NCBI RefSeq assembly: GCF_013425765.1
Contig: NZ_JACCJZ010000010.1
Location: forward strand, 242,547 to 306,546
DNA from: Luteimonas deserti
Lineage (GTDB): Bacteria > Pseudomonadota > Gammaproteobacteria > Xanthomonadales > Xanthomonadaceae
Length of the DNA: 64,000 bases
Direction of reading: 5' to 3'
Shown: in pieces, positions 1 to 10,004 of the stretch
How the letters are laid out: every line of letters begins with the position of its first letter
Numbering within the stretch: the first letter of the stretch is position 1
The notes under the pieces: model-generated
Told to the model about the DNA's origin: nothing
The model's database searches: none
The model's input: only the letters and a program-made list of their open reading frames with translations
Made by a program: the position numbers and the translations under genes

Positions 1-1219
1 CATAGGTGCGGTACACCGGGAACTCGGCGAGCACGGCATCCAGCGCACGGTGCAGCAGCGGCGCGCCGAGTTCCTCCAGCGCGGAGTCGCGAACGATCGC
101 CGCATCGAGCAGACGACCGGTGCGCGCGCGTTCCGCGGCCAGGGCCCCCTGCAGCAACTGCGTCCGCGCGAGGTGTTCTTCGCCGACGAAATCGCCGCTG
201 CGGCCACTGTGCGCACGCCACTGCGCGACCAGCTGCGGTTCGCCGTCCGGTTCGAGCAGCACGCCGCCCACCTGGTCCATGAAGTCGTAGCCGGTGGTGC
301 CGTCGCAATCCCAGTTCCCGGGCAGCGTTTCATCGGGTGCGAGGATTTTCTCGACCAGCAACACGGGTCTGTCCGTCCCCGGCGCGGCAGCATCGAGCGC
401 TTTTCGCAGTTGTTGCAGATACGCGCGCGGGTCGGCGAGACCATCGACATGATCGATGCGCACGCCATCGATGAGGCCTTCGCCGAGCAGGCGCAGCGGC
501 AGCGCGTGCACCGCGTCGAACACGTCGGGGCGTTCGATGCGCAGCGCGGCGAGCCCGGTGACGTCGAAGAAGCGCCGGTAATTGATCAGGCTGTTGCCGG
601 TGCGCCACCAGGCGAGCCGGTAGGGCTGCTCCAGCACCAGCGCATGCAGGTGCTGCGGGGCAGCGTTGACTGCTTCGCACCAGGCCGTCGCATCCGATTG
701 CGCGGCCCCCTGCACCGGGTACTGGCTGCCGTGATGGTCGAGCACCACGCCGCGTCCGGTCGGCGCCACGCGCAGTACGCCTGCGTCGACGGCTTCACGC
801 AACGGACGGTCGAGGACCGGCAGCCACAGGCGTCCATTGCGGCCCGGCGCGTCCCAGTCGATGTCGAACCACCGGGCATGTTCGGCGTCCCGGCCATGGG
901 CGAGCACGTCCCACCACCAGGCATTGTCCGCATGCGTCGCCATGTGGTTGGGCACGATGTCGATGAGCACGCCCATGCCCGCATCGCGCGCCGCCATCGC
1001 CAGTGCGCGGAATCCTGCCTCGCCACCGAGCGCCTCGCTGATGCGGGTGGGATCGACCTGGTCGTAGCCATGGGTCGAGCCCGGGGTCGCCACGCCGATC
1101 GGCGACAGGTACAGATGGCTGATGCCGAGCGCGGCGAAGTAGTCGAGCTGCGCGCGCGCGGCATCGAAGGGGAAATCGGCGTGCAGTTGCAGACGGACGG
1201 TGGCGCGCAGCGGGGTCAT
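1..1219 (-). CDS. treY: malto-oligosyltrehalose synthase, C-terminus cut by the window edge
   Basis: TreY turns the reducing end of a maltodextrin into an alpha,alpha-1,1 linked trehalosyl unit, which TreZ then releases as trehalose in the cytoplasm. The first 406 codons are open on the minus strand from the ATG at 1219 to base 1. GH13 family signatures are readable: LYLSPI and HGYDQVDPTRIS near the N-terminus, DIVPNHM, RIDHVDGL (nucleophile region) and VEKILAPDE followed by GTTGYDF. Its ATG overlaps the malQ stop in an ATGA, so it is the last gene of the glgA-glgB-treZ-malQ-treY run. Full-length TreY is normally much longer, so roughly half the protein lies outside the window. Confidence 0.93.
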   Translation of the reverse strand, partial: MTPLRATVRLQLHADFPFDAARAQLDYFAALGISHLYLSPIGVATPGSTHGYDQVDPTRISEALGGEAGFRALAMAARDAGMGVLIDIVPNHMATHADNAWWWDVLAHGRDAEHARWFDIDWDAPGRNGRLWLPVLDRPLREAVDAGVLRVAPTGRGVVLDHHGSQYPVQGAAQSDATAWCEAVNAAPQHLHALVLEQPYRLAWWRTGNSLINYRRFFDVTGLAALRIERPDVFDAVHALPLRLLGEGLIDGVRIDHVDGLADPRAYLQQLRKALDAAAPGTDRPVLLVEKILAPDETLPGNWDCDGTTGYDFMDQVGGVLLEPDGEPQLVAQWRAHSGRSGDFVGEEHLARTQLLQGALAAERARTGRLLDAAIVRDSALEELGAPLLHRALDAVLAEFPVYRTY

Positions 1220-3093
1220 GCGTCGAGGTTCCTTGCGGCAGCGAACGCGCGCAGGCGCGCGGCGAGCGCCGGGGTGTCGTCGACGGCCGTGGGCAGGCGG
1301 CGCCGCCAGTTGGGGTGTTCGTCGACGGTGCCGGGCAGGTTGGGTTGTTCCTCGAGCCCCAGTGCGTCCTCGACCGGCAGCAGCGCAAGCGGCGCCGGCG
1401 AGGCGGCGGCATACGCCGCCCACGCGACCGGCCCGGTCGCGCCGATCGCGTCGAGGCAGGCGGCATCGAGCGCGGCGACATCGTCGGCACGGGCCTCGCG
1501 CTGCGTCTGTAGTACGTCGCCCGGCACCGCGTCGATGCGCGCGCGCCATTCGAGATCGCGGCCCTGCGCCCATCCCGCCAGCGTGGGCAGGTCGTGGGTC
1601 GTGGTGGTCGCGATCGCGTCGCGGCGCCAGCGCTTCGGGGGCAGGAAGGCGCCCTCGGCGTCGCGGGTGAACGGCAGGACGTCGATGCCCAGCACGCCGC
1701 GCCGCGCGAGCGTGTCGCGCAGGCCCGGCGGTACGACGCCGAGATCCTCGCCGATGACGATGCAGCGCTGCCGCCACGACTCCAGGGCCACCAGGTTGAG
1801 CAGGTCCTGCAGCGGATACTGCAGGTAGGCCCCGGCCGACGAGGGCGCGCCCCGTGGCACCACCCACAAGCGCATCAGACCGAGGATGTGATCGATGCGC
1901 ACGCCGCCGCGCGCGTGCATGGTGGCGCGCAGCAGCGCGCGGAACGGGGCATAGCCAGTGCGGCGCAGTCCGGCAGCACTGTAGCCGGTGACCCCCCAGA
2001 CCTGCCCGGCCGCATTGAAGGCGTCCGGCGGCGCGCCCAGTTCCAGGCCCTGCAGCACCGCGTCGGGCCAGGCCGCAGCCTCGGCGCCCGCGGGATCGAA
2101 GCCGACGGCGATGTCGGCGATCAGCCCGAGACCCATGCCGCGATCGCGTGCCGCGCGCTGTACGCCGGCCCAGCTGCGCTCGGCGAGCCATTGTGCGAAG
2201 CGGTGAAAGCCCGGCTCGCCGTCGCCGTGGTCGCGCGCGGCGTGGCGCGCGAACGCCTCTAGCGCGTCGCCGCCCGCCATCTCGAACTCGGCGAGATCGG
2301 CGCGCAGGCCCTCGGCGAGATGTCCGCGGGCGGCGTACAGGGCCCGCAGACGGCGCCATCGTGCCGCCGTGGCGGCGGGCCAATCGATCAGTGCGTCGTC
2401 GCCGGCAGGCGCCGTCGCCACGTGGCCACACGCGGCGGCGACGACATCCGCGCCCAGGACCAGGGCCGGCGCGGCATGGACGGGATCGAAACGGCGGCGG
2501 TCACTGGGCGAATACGGGCTGCACACCCCCGTGCACGGCCGGGCCGCATGCACCGGGCTCAGCGCGACCGCGTCGCCGCCCGCAGCCGCCACGCGGTAGA
2601 CCCAGTCGAGCACGCCGGCCGCATCGCCCACGCCGCCGTCATCGGTCTGGCGGGTCGAGTACACCTGCACGCCCACCCCCCAGGCCCGCGGCGCCGGCAG
2701 GTCGAGGGCATCCGCCACGCTGTAGCAGCGCGGCGGGGCGACCGCCAGGCTGTGGGACGCACCGGCGCGGCGGAACCGCCAGTCGCCCGGGCGTGCAGGC
2801 GCGCGGGCCATGCCGCGCCCGTCGACCGCCATCTCCACTTCCTCGCCGTCCTCGTGGATCAGCGTCAGCAGGCCGGCCTCCACCCCGGCCAGATGCACCG
2901 GCCCGGACGCCTCGGCGGTGACCAGAGGCGGCAGGCCGGGCGGGTCGAGTGCCGCATCGCCCTGTGCCGCGTCCATCGCGGCGAGGATCGCGTGCAGGTC
3001 CGCGTCGGCGACCGTCCGGCCGATGCCGGCCGCGTCTTCCCAATGACGGCACAGGCCGGCGGCGCTGGCCCGTGCATGCAGCGATGCGCTCAT
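1216..3093 (-). CDS. malQ: 4-alpha-glucanotransferase (amylomaltase)
   Basis: MalQ transfers glucan segments between maltodextrins, releasing glucose and lengthening acceptors. Here it probably recycles short glucans made by the trehalose and glycogen enzymes around it. The 625-residue protein has the GH77 core: RIDHILGLMRLW with the catalytic Asp, GEDLGVVP with the acid/base Glu, and TTTTHDLPTLAGW near the C-terminus. The ATG at 3093 overlaps the treZ stop by 4 bp and the gene's own stop overlaps the treY start, which implies translational coupling. Length is normal for the shorter GH77 class. Confidence 0.93.
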   Translation of the reverse strand: MSASLHARASAAGLCRHWEDAAGIGRTVADADLHAILAAMDAAQGDAALDPPGLPPLVTAEASGPVHLAGVEAGLLTLIHEDGEEVEMAVDGRGMARAPARPGDWRFRRAGASHSLAVAPPRCYSVADALDLPAPRAWGVGVQVYSTRQTDDGGVGDAAGVLDWVYRVAAAGGDAVALSPVHAARPCTGVCSPYSPSDRRRFDPVHAAPALVLGADVVAAACGHVATAPAGDDALIDWPAATAARWRRLRALYAARGHLAEGLRADLAEFEMAGGDALEAFARHAARDHGDGEPGFHRFAQWLAERSWAGVQRAARDRGMGLGLIADIAVGFDPAGAEAAAWPDAVLQGLELGAPPDAFNAAGQVWGVTGYSAAGLRRTGYAPFRALLRATMHARGGVRIDHILGLMRLWVVPRGAPSSAGAYLQYPLQDLLNLVALESWRQRCIVIGEDLGVVPPGLRDTLARRGVLGIDVLPFTRDAEGAFLPPKRWRRDAIATTTTHDLPTLAGWAQGRDLEWRARIDAVPGDVLQTQREARADDVAALDAACLDAIGATGPVAWAAYAAASPAPLALLPVEDALGLEEQPNLPGTVDEHPNWRRRLPTAVDDTPALAARLRAFAAARNLDA

Positions 3094-4850
3094 GCCGCGT
3101 CCCGCCAGCGCAGCAGGAACGTATCGGGGGGCAGCACGGCGTCGTCCGGGGCGCCGTCACTGCGGTAGTGGCCCGCGCCGGAGGGGATGCCCGCCGCGGC
3201 GAGATCGATCGGCGCGTCGCCCAGGTTCAGCACCGCGTCGAGGCGGCGTTCCGCGTCGCGCCATGCGGCGTGGACCACGCCCGGCGCGAGGACACCCGCG
3301 CCATCGGCGCGCAGGTCGCACAGGCGCGGCGTGAGCTGCGCCCGGCGCACCGCGAGCAGCGCGGTGAACCAGGCCACCCAGCGCGCACCTTCGGTGGTCC
3401 CCGCATCGGCGATCGCGACGCGCGCGGCTTCGAATGTGGCCTCGGCGTTCGGGTCGGGAATGCGCGCGCGCCGGGCAGGATCGGCGAAGGCCGCGAACTG
3501 CGCGAATTCGCGCCGACGTCCCTCCCGCACCGCCTCGTCGAGCGGCGGCGGAAAGTCGGCGAAGAACGGGAAGGGCTGGCGCGCGCCCCAGGGCTCGCCC
3601 ATGAAAAACAGCGGCACCATCGGGGTCAGTGCGGTCAGCGCCAGCGCCGCGCGCAGGCGGGGTTCGGCGAGCGACGTGACCAGGCGGTCACCGAAGGCCC
3701 GGTTGCCGATCTGGTCGTGGTTCTGTGCGAACGCGACGAAGTGGCAGGGCGCGACCTGCGCGCTGGGTTCACCGCGCACGTGCCCGCGCGGATCCGGCTG
3801 CCCCTGGTAGGCGAAGCCTTCGCCGAGCACCCGCGCCAGATGTGCTTCGGGCGCATCGGCAAAGGCCGCGTAGTACCCCTCGCGCTCACCGGTCAGCAGC
3901 ACGTGCAGCGCATTGTGGAAATCGTCGTTCCACTGCGCGTCGTAGCCATCCGGCCCGAGCCACGATGCGGTATTGCCCTCGTTCTCCAGCACCAGGTGCA
4001 CGTGGCGGTCCGGCGGCAGGCTGGCACGGATCGCGTCGCGCAGCTGGTCCAGGAACGCCGGCGGCGCGATGGCGTGCACCGCATCCAGGCGCAATCCGTC
4101 GATGCGGTAGTCGTGCAGCCACATCAGTGCGTTGTCGATGAAGTAGCGCCGCACCTGCGGCCGGGTGAAGTCGATCGCCGCGCCCCAGGGCGTGGCGACG
4201 TCGTCGCGGAAAAAATCCGGCGCATAGGCGGAGAGATGATTCCCGTGCGGCCCGAAGTGGTTGTAGACCACGTCGAGGAACACCTGCAGACCCAGCCCGT
4301 GCGCCGCGTCGACCAGCGCCTTGAGCGCGTCCGGCGACCCGTAGGCCGACGCCGGGGCATACGGCAGCACGCCGTCGTACCCCCAGTTGCGCCGGCCCGG
4401 GAATTCCGCGACCGGCATCAGCTCCACCGCGGTGATGCCCATCGCCGCGAGCGCGGGCAACTGCCGCTGCAGGCCGGTGTAGCCACCGCAGGCGCCGACG
4501 TGCGCCTCGTACAGCACGACCTCGTTCCACGGGCGCCCGTGCCAGGCGGTGTGGTGCCATGAGTAGGCGTCGGGATCGTGCACCGCCGACGGTCCGTCGA
4601 CACCTTCGGGCTGCCAGCGCGAGGCGGGGTCGGGCACCGTCGCGGCGTCGAGCCGGTACCGGTAGCGCAGGCCCGGCCGGCCGGGATGCGAGAGCGAGAA
4701 CCCGCCGTGGCCGTCGGGCGACATCGGCACCGGCGCGGCGTCCTCCGGCACCAGCCAGGCCTGCGTGCAGGCCGGGGCCCACACCGCGAAGTGCACCGAG
4801 TCGCCGTCCAGTCGCGCGCCCCATGCGGGCGTCGTGCTCAGTCCTCGCAT
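3090..4850 (-). CDS. treZ: malto-oligosyltrehalose trehalohydrolase
   Basis: TreZ cleaves the alpha-1,4 bond next to the trehalosyl unit made by TreY and frees trehalose. The 586-residue reading has an N-terminal CBM48-like beta domain ([16 protein letters not shown]), then a GH13 barrel with [11 protein letters not shown], the nucleophile motif [12 protein letters not shown], the Glu motif LENEGN, and [10 protein letters not shown] chose the ATG at 4850, reading MRGLSTTP, because it places the beta domain at the N-terminus; the frame stays open further upstream, but only as a shadow of glgB. The start overlaps the glgB stop by 13 bp. Confidence 0.93.
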   Translation of the reverse strand: MRGLSTTPAWGARLDGDSVHFAVWAPACTQAWLVPEDAAPVPMSPDGHGGFSLSHPGRPGLRYRYRLDAATVPDPASRWQPEGVDGPSAVHDPDAYSWHHTAWHGRPWNEVVLYEAHVGACGGYTGLQRQLPALAAMGITAVELMPVAEFPGRRNWGYDGVLPYAPASAYGSPDALKALVDAAHGLGLQVFLDVVYNHFGPHGNHLSAYAPDFFRDDVATPWGAAIDFTRPQVRRYFIDNALMWLHDYRIDGLRLDAVHAIAPPAFLDQLRDAIRASLPPDRHVHLVLENEGNTASWLGPDGYDAQWNDDFHNALHVLLTGEREGYYAAFADAPEAHLARVLGEGFAYQGQPDPRGHVRGEPSAQVAPCHFVAFAQNHDQIGNRAFGDRLVTSLAEPRLRAALALTALTPMVPLFFMGEPWGARQPFPFFADFPPPLDEAVREGRRREFAQFAAFADPARRARIPDPNAEATFEAARVAIADAGTTEGARWVAWFTALLAVRRAQLTPRLCDLRADGAGVLAPGVVHAAWRDAERRLDAVLNLGDAPIDLAAAGIPSGAGHYRSDGAPDDAVLPPDTFLLRWRDAA

Positions 4851-7060
4851 TCCAGCCACAACGTGGCCAGCGGCGGCAGGGTGAGGTGAAGCGACTGCGC
4901 ATGTCCGTGCATCGGATCGGGTGATGTCGGCAGGCCGCCGCCATTGCCGACGTTGCTGCCGCCGTAGAAGGCGCTGTCGGTATTGAGCACTTCGCGCCAG
5001 CGGCCCGCGCGCGGCACGCCGACGCGGTAGTCGTGGAGCACCTGCGGGGTCATGTTGCTCACCGCGAGCAGCACGCCGCCGCCGGTGCGGTCGTGGCGGA
5101 CGAAGGCGAATACGCTGTTGGCGTGGTCGTCGCCGACGCTCCACTCGAAACCACCGGGGCGATCGTCGTCGACATGCAGCGCGGGCCGGGTGCGCAGGCC
5201 GTGGTTGAGGTCGCCGACCAGACGCTGCAGGCCCGCATGGCGCGGCTCCGACAGCAGGTGCCAGTCCAGCGCGTGGTCGTGCGACCACTCACGGCGTTGG
5301 CCGAGCTCGCCGCCCATGAACAGCAGCTTGCGTCCCGGGTGCGCCCACATGAAACCGAGGTAGGCCCGCAGGTTGGCATGCTGCTGCCAGTCGTCGCCGG
5401 GCATCTTGGACAGCAGCGAGCCCTTGCCGTGCACCACCTCGTCGTGCGACAGCGGCAGAACGAAGCGCTCGGAATACGCGTAGACCATGCCGAAGGTCAT
5501 CTCGCTGTGGTGGTGCTGGCGATGCACCGGATCGCGCTGCATGTACTGCAGCGTGTCGTGCATCCAGCCCATGTTCCACTTGTGCGAGAAGCCGAGCCCG
5601 CCCTGCGCCGTGGGCGCGGTGACGCCCGGCCACGCGGTGGATTCTTCGGCCATCACCCACACGCCCGGATGGCGGCTGCGGATCTCGTCGTTGAGCCGGC
5701 GCAGGAACGCCACCGCCTGCAGGTTCTCGCGCCCGCCGTGCTCGTTGGGCACCCACTCGCCCTCGCCGCGGCTGTAATCGCGGTAGAGCATCGAGGCGAC
5801 CGCGTCCACACGCAGTCCGTCGAGATGGAAGCGCTCGATCCAGTCGAGCGCGCTCGCCACCAGGTAGGCGGCCACCTCGTTGCGACCGTAGTTGTAGATC
5901 AGGGTGTTCCAGTCGCGGTGCACGCCCTCGCGCGGATCGGCGTGCTCGTACAGTGCGGTACCGTCGAAGCGCTGCAGGCCGTGGGCATCGTCCGGAAAAT
6001 GCGCGCCCACCCAGTCGACGATGACGCCGAGGCCGGCGCCGTGACAGGCGTCGACGAAACGCGCGAAACCGGCGGGGTCGCCATGCCGGGCGGTGGGGGC
6101 GAACAGCCCGACCGGCTGGTAGCCCCAGGAGCCGCCGAACGGGTGCTCGCTCACCGGCAACAGCTCGATGTGGGTGAAGCCCAGACCGGTCGCGTAGGGC
6201 ACCAGTGCGGCGGCGAGGGCGTCCCAGTCGAGCGGACCGCCGTCGGCGGCACGTCGCCACGATGCGGCGTGCACCTCGTAGATGCTGATCGGCGCATCGG
6301 GCGCATCCGCGCGGGCGGCCATCCATGCGTGGTCCGACCATGCGTAGGACTCGCGCGACGGCACGATCGACGCGGTGGCCGGCGGCGGCTCGGTACGCCG
6401 GGCGAGCGGGTCCGCCTTCTGCTGCAGGCGGCTGCCGTCGTTCACGGTGATCGCGTATTTGTAGCGCTGTCCGGCAAGCTCCTCGGCCAGGAACAGTTCC
6501 CACACACCGGCATCGTGGCGCAGGCGCATCGGATGGCGGCGCTCGTCCCAGCCGTTGAAGTCGCCGACCACGGCGACCCGTCGTGCATTGGGGGCCCAGA
6601 CGGCGAACCGGGTGCCGGCGATGCCCTCGTGCTCGCAGGCGTAGACACCAAGCGCGCTGCGCACGGCGTCGGGATCGCCGTTGGCCAGGCGCTGGATCGT
6701 CGCTGCGTCGATGACGTTGCCGAAGCGGTACGGGTCCTCGGTCTCGTGCAGGCCGTCGGGCCATGCGATCCGCAGCCGGTAGGGGCAGACCGACGGCAAC
6801 ACGGCCTCGAACAGGCCGCGCGGATCCACCTGCTGCATCGGCACGTCGACGCCGTCGGCCAGCAGCGTCGCGGCCTGCGCGCCCTGGAGCATGACCCGCA
6901 CGCGACAGCGTCCGTCGGAGAGGCGGCACGGCCCGAGCAGCGCGAACGGATCCGCCGGCTGCCCGTCGAGAAGCGCGTCGAGGGCGGGGGCGCGGTCAGA
7001 CGGCATGCCGTCGGCCGCGCCGGGATCGAGCATGTGGCCGGGTTCGTATCCGTCGTCCAT
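4838..7060 (-). CDS. glgB: 1,4-alpha-glucan branching enzyme
   Basis: GlgB cuts an alpha-1,4 glucan and rejoins the piece through an alpha-1,6 bond, branching glycogen. The 740-residue protein has the usual order: N-terminal beta domain, CBM48 ([21 protein letters not shown]), then the GH13 core with [17 protein letters not shown], nucleophile region [20 protein letters not shown] with the catalytic Glu, and [14 protein letters not shown]. The start at 7060 (MDDGYEPG) lies 11 bp after the glgA stop and gives the normal family length. Longer openings run into glgA and are rejected. Confidence 0.95.
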   Translation of the reverse strand: MDDGYEPGHMLDPGAADGMPSDRAPALDALLDGQPADPFALLGPCRLSDGRCRVRVMLQGAQAATLLADGVDVPMQQVDPRGLFEAVLPSVCPYRLRIAWPDGLHETEDPYRFGNVIDAATIQRLANGDPDAVRSALGVYACEHEGIAGTRFAVWAPNARRVAVVGDFNGWDERRHPMRLRHDAGVWELFLAEELAGQRYKYAITVNDGSRLQQKADPLARRTEPPPATASIVPSRESYAWSDHAWMAARADAPDAPISIYEVHAASWRRAADGGPLDWDALAAALVPYATGLGFTHIELLPVSEHPFGGSWGYQPVGLFAPTARHGDPAGFARFVDACHGAGLGVIVDWVGAHFPDDAHGLQRFDGTALYEHADPREGVHRDWNTLIYNYGRNEVAAYLVASALDWIERFHLDGLRVDAVASMLYRDYSRGEGEWVPNEHGGRENLQAVAFLRRLNDEIRSRHPGVWVMAEESTAWPGVTAPTAQGGLGFSHKWNMGWMHDTLQYMQRDPVHRQHHHSEMTFGMVYAYSERFVLPLSHDEVVHGKGSLLSKMPGDDWQQHANLRAYLGFMWAHPGRKLLFMGGELGQRREWSHDHALDWHLLSEPRHAGLQRLVGDLNHGLRTRPALHVDDDRPGGFEWSVGDDHANSVFAFVRHDRTGGGVLLAVSNMTPQVLHDYRVGVPRAGRWREVLNTDSAFYGGSNVGNGGGLPTSPDPMHGHAQSLHLTLPPLATLWLECED

Positions 7061-7071
7061 GGCGTCGGGGG

Positions 7072-8622
7072 TCAGGCTGCGCGGGCTGTGCGCGAGTAGA
7101 GGTCGGCGTAGCGCTGGCCGGCGTGTTCCCATCCCGACGGCGTCAGCATCGCGGCGCGGCGCATCGCCGACATCAACCCCGGCAGGCGCCAGGTGCGGAA
7201 CGCACGGCCGACGCAGCGGCGCAGCGCATCCGCCGAGGGCTCGGCGAACAGGAAGCCGGTCACGCCGTCGTCGACGGTGTCGATCAGGCCGCCCGTCGCA
7301 TGCGCGATCGGCAGGCTGCCGAAGCGCTGCGCGTACATCTGGCTCAGGCCGCAGGGTTCGAAGCGCGACGGCATCAGCAGGAAATCGGAGCCGGCGTAGA
7401 CCCGCCGCGCCATGCTTTCCTCGAACCCGATCATCGCCGCGACATGTGCCGGATAACGGGCACACAGGGCGCGGATCGAATCCTCGATCGCGCGTTCCCC
7501 CTCACCCACGAACACGATCTGGCCGCCGGCGGCCGTGATCTGCGGCGCCACGTCGACCACCAGGTCGAGGCCCTTCTGGTGGACCAGGCGCGACACCACC
7601 GCGAACAGCGGGCCGCGCGACAAGGGCAGATGGAACGCGCGGCGCACGTGCTCGGCGTTGAGGTTCTTGCCCTGCCACTGGTTCACGCTGAAGTGGACCT
7701 GCAGGTGAAGATCCGTCCGCGGGTCGTAGCTGGCGTCGATGCCGTTGAGGATGCCGCTCAGGCGGCCCGCTGCGGCGCGGCGCGCGAGCAGCTCGTCGAG
7801 GCCGCAGCCGAGCTCCGGGCCGGTGATCTGGCGCGCGTAGCTCACGCTCACGGTGTTCACCTGGTCGGCATAGACGATGCCGGCCTGCAGGAAGGACAGG
7901 CGCCCGTAGAAGTCCACCGCATCCAGCGCCGCCTCCGGCACGCCCAGCGCCGGCGCCATCGCGCGCGGGAAGAGGCCCTGGTAGGCGAGGTTGTGGATGG
8001 TCAGCAGGCTCGGCACCGCCGTGCCCGCCCAGCGCAGATACCCGGCTGCCAGCGCACACGGCCAGTCGTTGAGATGCAGGAGCTGGGGGGTCCAGTCGAG
8101 CCCCGCGCGGCCCGCGGCGATCTCGGCGGCGGCGAAGGACAGCGTCGCGAAGCGGATCGCGTTGTCGTCCCATTCGGTGCCGTCCACCGAGACATAGGGC
8201 GAGCCTTCGCGGGCGAAGAGCGCCGGATTGAGCAGCACGTAGACGGGCAGTCCGTCGTGCTGGTGGGTGAGCGCGATCTCGCAGGCGGGCAGTCCGGCGT
8301 GGGCGGCGATCCGGCCGACGACGGTCAGTTGCTCGACGCGGGCGAGAACGGCTGCGTAGCCGGGGATCAGCACGCGCACGTCGTGCCGGCGCCGCAGCGC
8401 GCGCGGAAGCGCGGCCGCCACCTCGCCCAGGCCACCGGCCTTGATAAAGTCGCTCATCTCCGAGGTGACGAACAGCGAGCGATGGGCGTCCGCGGAGAAC
8501 GGCGTGGCGTGCGAGCGCCGCTTGAAGCGGCCGCTCGCGTCGCGCGGGATCGGGGGGGTCTGGCGGCGGGGGCTCGCGCCGGTCGCATGACGTCTGCGGC
8601 CTGCGCCTTCGGGGGAGGGCAT
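7072..8622 (-). CDS. glgA: glycogen synthase (ADP-glucose dependent)
   Basis: GlgA extends alpha-1,4 glucan chains from ADP-glucose and feeds GlgB and the trehalose enzymes downstream. The GT5 signatures are present: [11 protein letters not shown] followed by [16 protein letters not shown] near the N-terminus, LHLNDWPC, and [13 protein letters not shown] followed by [10 protein letters not shown] near the C-terminus. The ATG at 8622 (MPSPEGAG) gives 516 residues with a basic tail of about 45 residues before the Rossmann core. No ATG is better placed, but a non-ATG start closer to SLFVTSE is possible. It is the first gene of the five-gene operon, with no gene for 1.4 kb upstream. Confidence 0.9.
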   Translation of the reverse strand: MPSPEGAGRRRHATGASPRRQTPPIPRDASGRFKRRSHATPFSADAHRSLFVTSEMSDFIKAGGLGEVAAALPRALRRRHDVRVLIPGYAAVLARVEQLTVVGRIAAHAGLPACEIALTHQHDGLPVYVLLNPALFAREGSPYVSVDGTEWDDNAIRFATLSFAAAEIAAGRAGLDWTPQLLHLNDWPCALAAGYLRWAGTAVPSLLTIHNLAYQGLFPRAMAPALGVPEAALDAVDFYGRLSFLQAGIVYADQVNTVSVSYARQITGPELGCGLDELLARRAAAGRLSGILNGIDASYDPRTDLHLQVHFSVNQWQGKNLNAEHVRRAFHLPLSRGPLFAVVSRLVHQKGLDLVVDVAPQITAAGGQIVFVGEGERAIEDSIRALCARYPAHVAAMIGFEESMARRVYAGSDFLLMPSRFEPCGLSQMYAQRFGSLPIAHATGGLIDTVDDGVTGFLFAEPSADALRRCVGRAFRTWRLPGLMSAMRRAAMLTPSGWEHAGQRYADLYSRTARAA

Positions 8623-8699
8623 GCGGTCGATCCAGCGGGTTGATTCGGCTGTCGTGGGGGACAGGACCAGGGCGGGGACCACCACACCTTCCCGTGCGC

Positions 8700-9400
8700 C
8701 TGTGACAACTATCCGCACGGTCCTATCAAACACCCGTGAATACGCTGTTCGCGGTCCAGGGGGGCAACGGGAAAACCTTGCCGGGGTCGCACCTGGCCGA
8801 CGGGTCCTGCGGGGATGAGGCCCCCGGGCGTGCGTCTCGCCCCGCCTGTTGCGGACCGCGCGCAGCGTCCCGAACGGAGCCGGAAGCGCCGTCACCGCAG
8901 GGCCGGTCCACCCTCGGCGGGCCTGCCGGGACAGGGCGTGCGCGGACGCCTGCACGGGGATCCCGCAGGCGCGCAACCCCGACAGCGCGTGGGCCCGGCG
9001 TGTCGGTGTGCCCCTGGCCGCGCAGTCGGAGACCACGCAGACCTCGGGATCGCGGATGCGCGCGTCCAGCGCGTTCACGAGGACGCAGCCTCGGTCGAGA
9101 CGCCGGTCGGCAGCCCCCGTCCCACGCGCTCGCGGGCGAGGATGGATTCCAACGGGGTCCGGTGGAAGGCCGAATGCCGCGGCTTGAGGGCGTGGAGATC
9201 GTCGGGCTGCGGCAGGACCGCCTCGAGCACCGTGCGTCGGACGACTGCTGCGCCTGCTGGACCAGCCCCCGGACGTCGCTGCACCAGTCGGCGAAGTTGT
9301 CGTTGGCACAGATGCCCGGCCCGCCGGTCGCCTTCAGCCGGCGCTTGAGCCGGCGATCCGCGAATCCCCCCCGGCGGCCGTGCATCGGGCCGCGGCACCC
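8700..9400 (-). pseudogene. possible frameshifted remnant of a small protein gene (DUF2726-like pattern)
   Basis: The 1.38 kb between glgA and tex (8623-10004) has no convincing intact gene. On the minus strand, protein-like stretches follow one another in three frames: GICANDNFADWCSDVRG near 9320-9270, then PLESILARERVGRGLP near 9150, then VNALDARIRDPEVCVVSD and LRACGIPVQASAHALSRQ between about 9080 and 8950. The last pieces weakly recall the vxVVxLDDxSH...AAGIPVLR ending of DUF2726 proteins. I infer a decayed gene with at least two frameshifts. The rest of the gap (9400-10004) is very GC-rich and shows nothing I can support. Confidence 0.28.
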
Positions 9401-10004
9401 CGCGGAAACGCGAGGGTGCCGACCATGTCGATCACCGGCAACGCGGTCCGGTCACCAAGCGCGGCGTGCCGCGCGGGAGGCGCCGTCGAACGGGCGCGGA
9501 CCGTGCCGGTGCGCGGCGGGCCGCGGGGCCGCCGCGCGTCGACGCCATCTGGCCTGGAGGGGCCCGCGCGCTCGCTGGTCGGGGGATGGCTGTTCGGCGC
9601 CGGCACAGCAGCGCGCGCATCGAGCGCCTGCGAATGCGCCGGGCGCGACGATGCGCGACCGGGAAACCCGCGCAACGTGCCGCGCGATCTCGGTTCCCGG
9701 GCAATGCGCGCGCGCCATCGGCCCCGCGCGCCCGACATCCACTCGGCGGACCAGCGCCGCACGCATGCGGCGCCGTCGGGTCACCTGCACGATCGGCAGC
9801 CGGGTATGCACGTGACGGATTCCGCGCATGCCGCCGTCCCGCGCGCCCCGTGCATCGGCCCCGGCGTCATCGCCCGCGGGGCGGCATCCTGCGGGCGGGT
9901 CGCCACGCCGGACACGGGCGGGCCGCGCATGACGGGCCGGCGCCGCCCGCCGTAGCCGCGCATGTGCCGTCCGCGGCCACGGCCACGGCAAACGCGCGAC
10001 GCGC

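Noticed and set aside
8736..9955. Plus-strand frames of up to 359 codons in the glgA-tex gap
   Set aside because: Arg/Pro/Ala composition typical of antisense or noncoding high-GC DNA, no signatures, and no convincing ribosome-binding sites.
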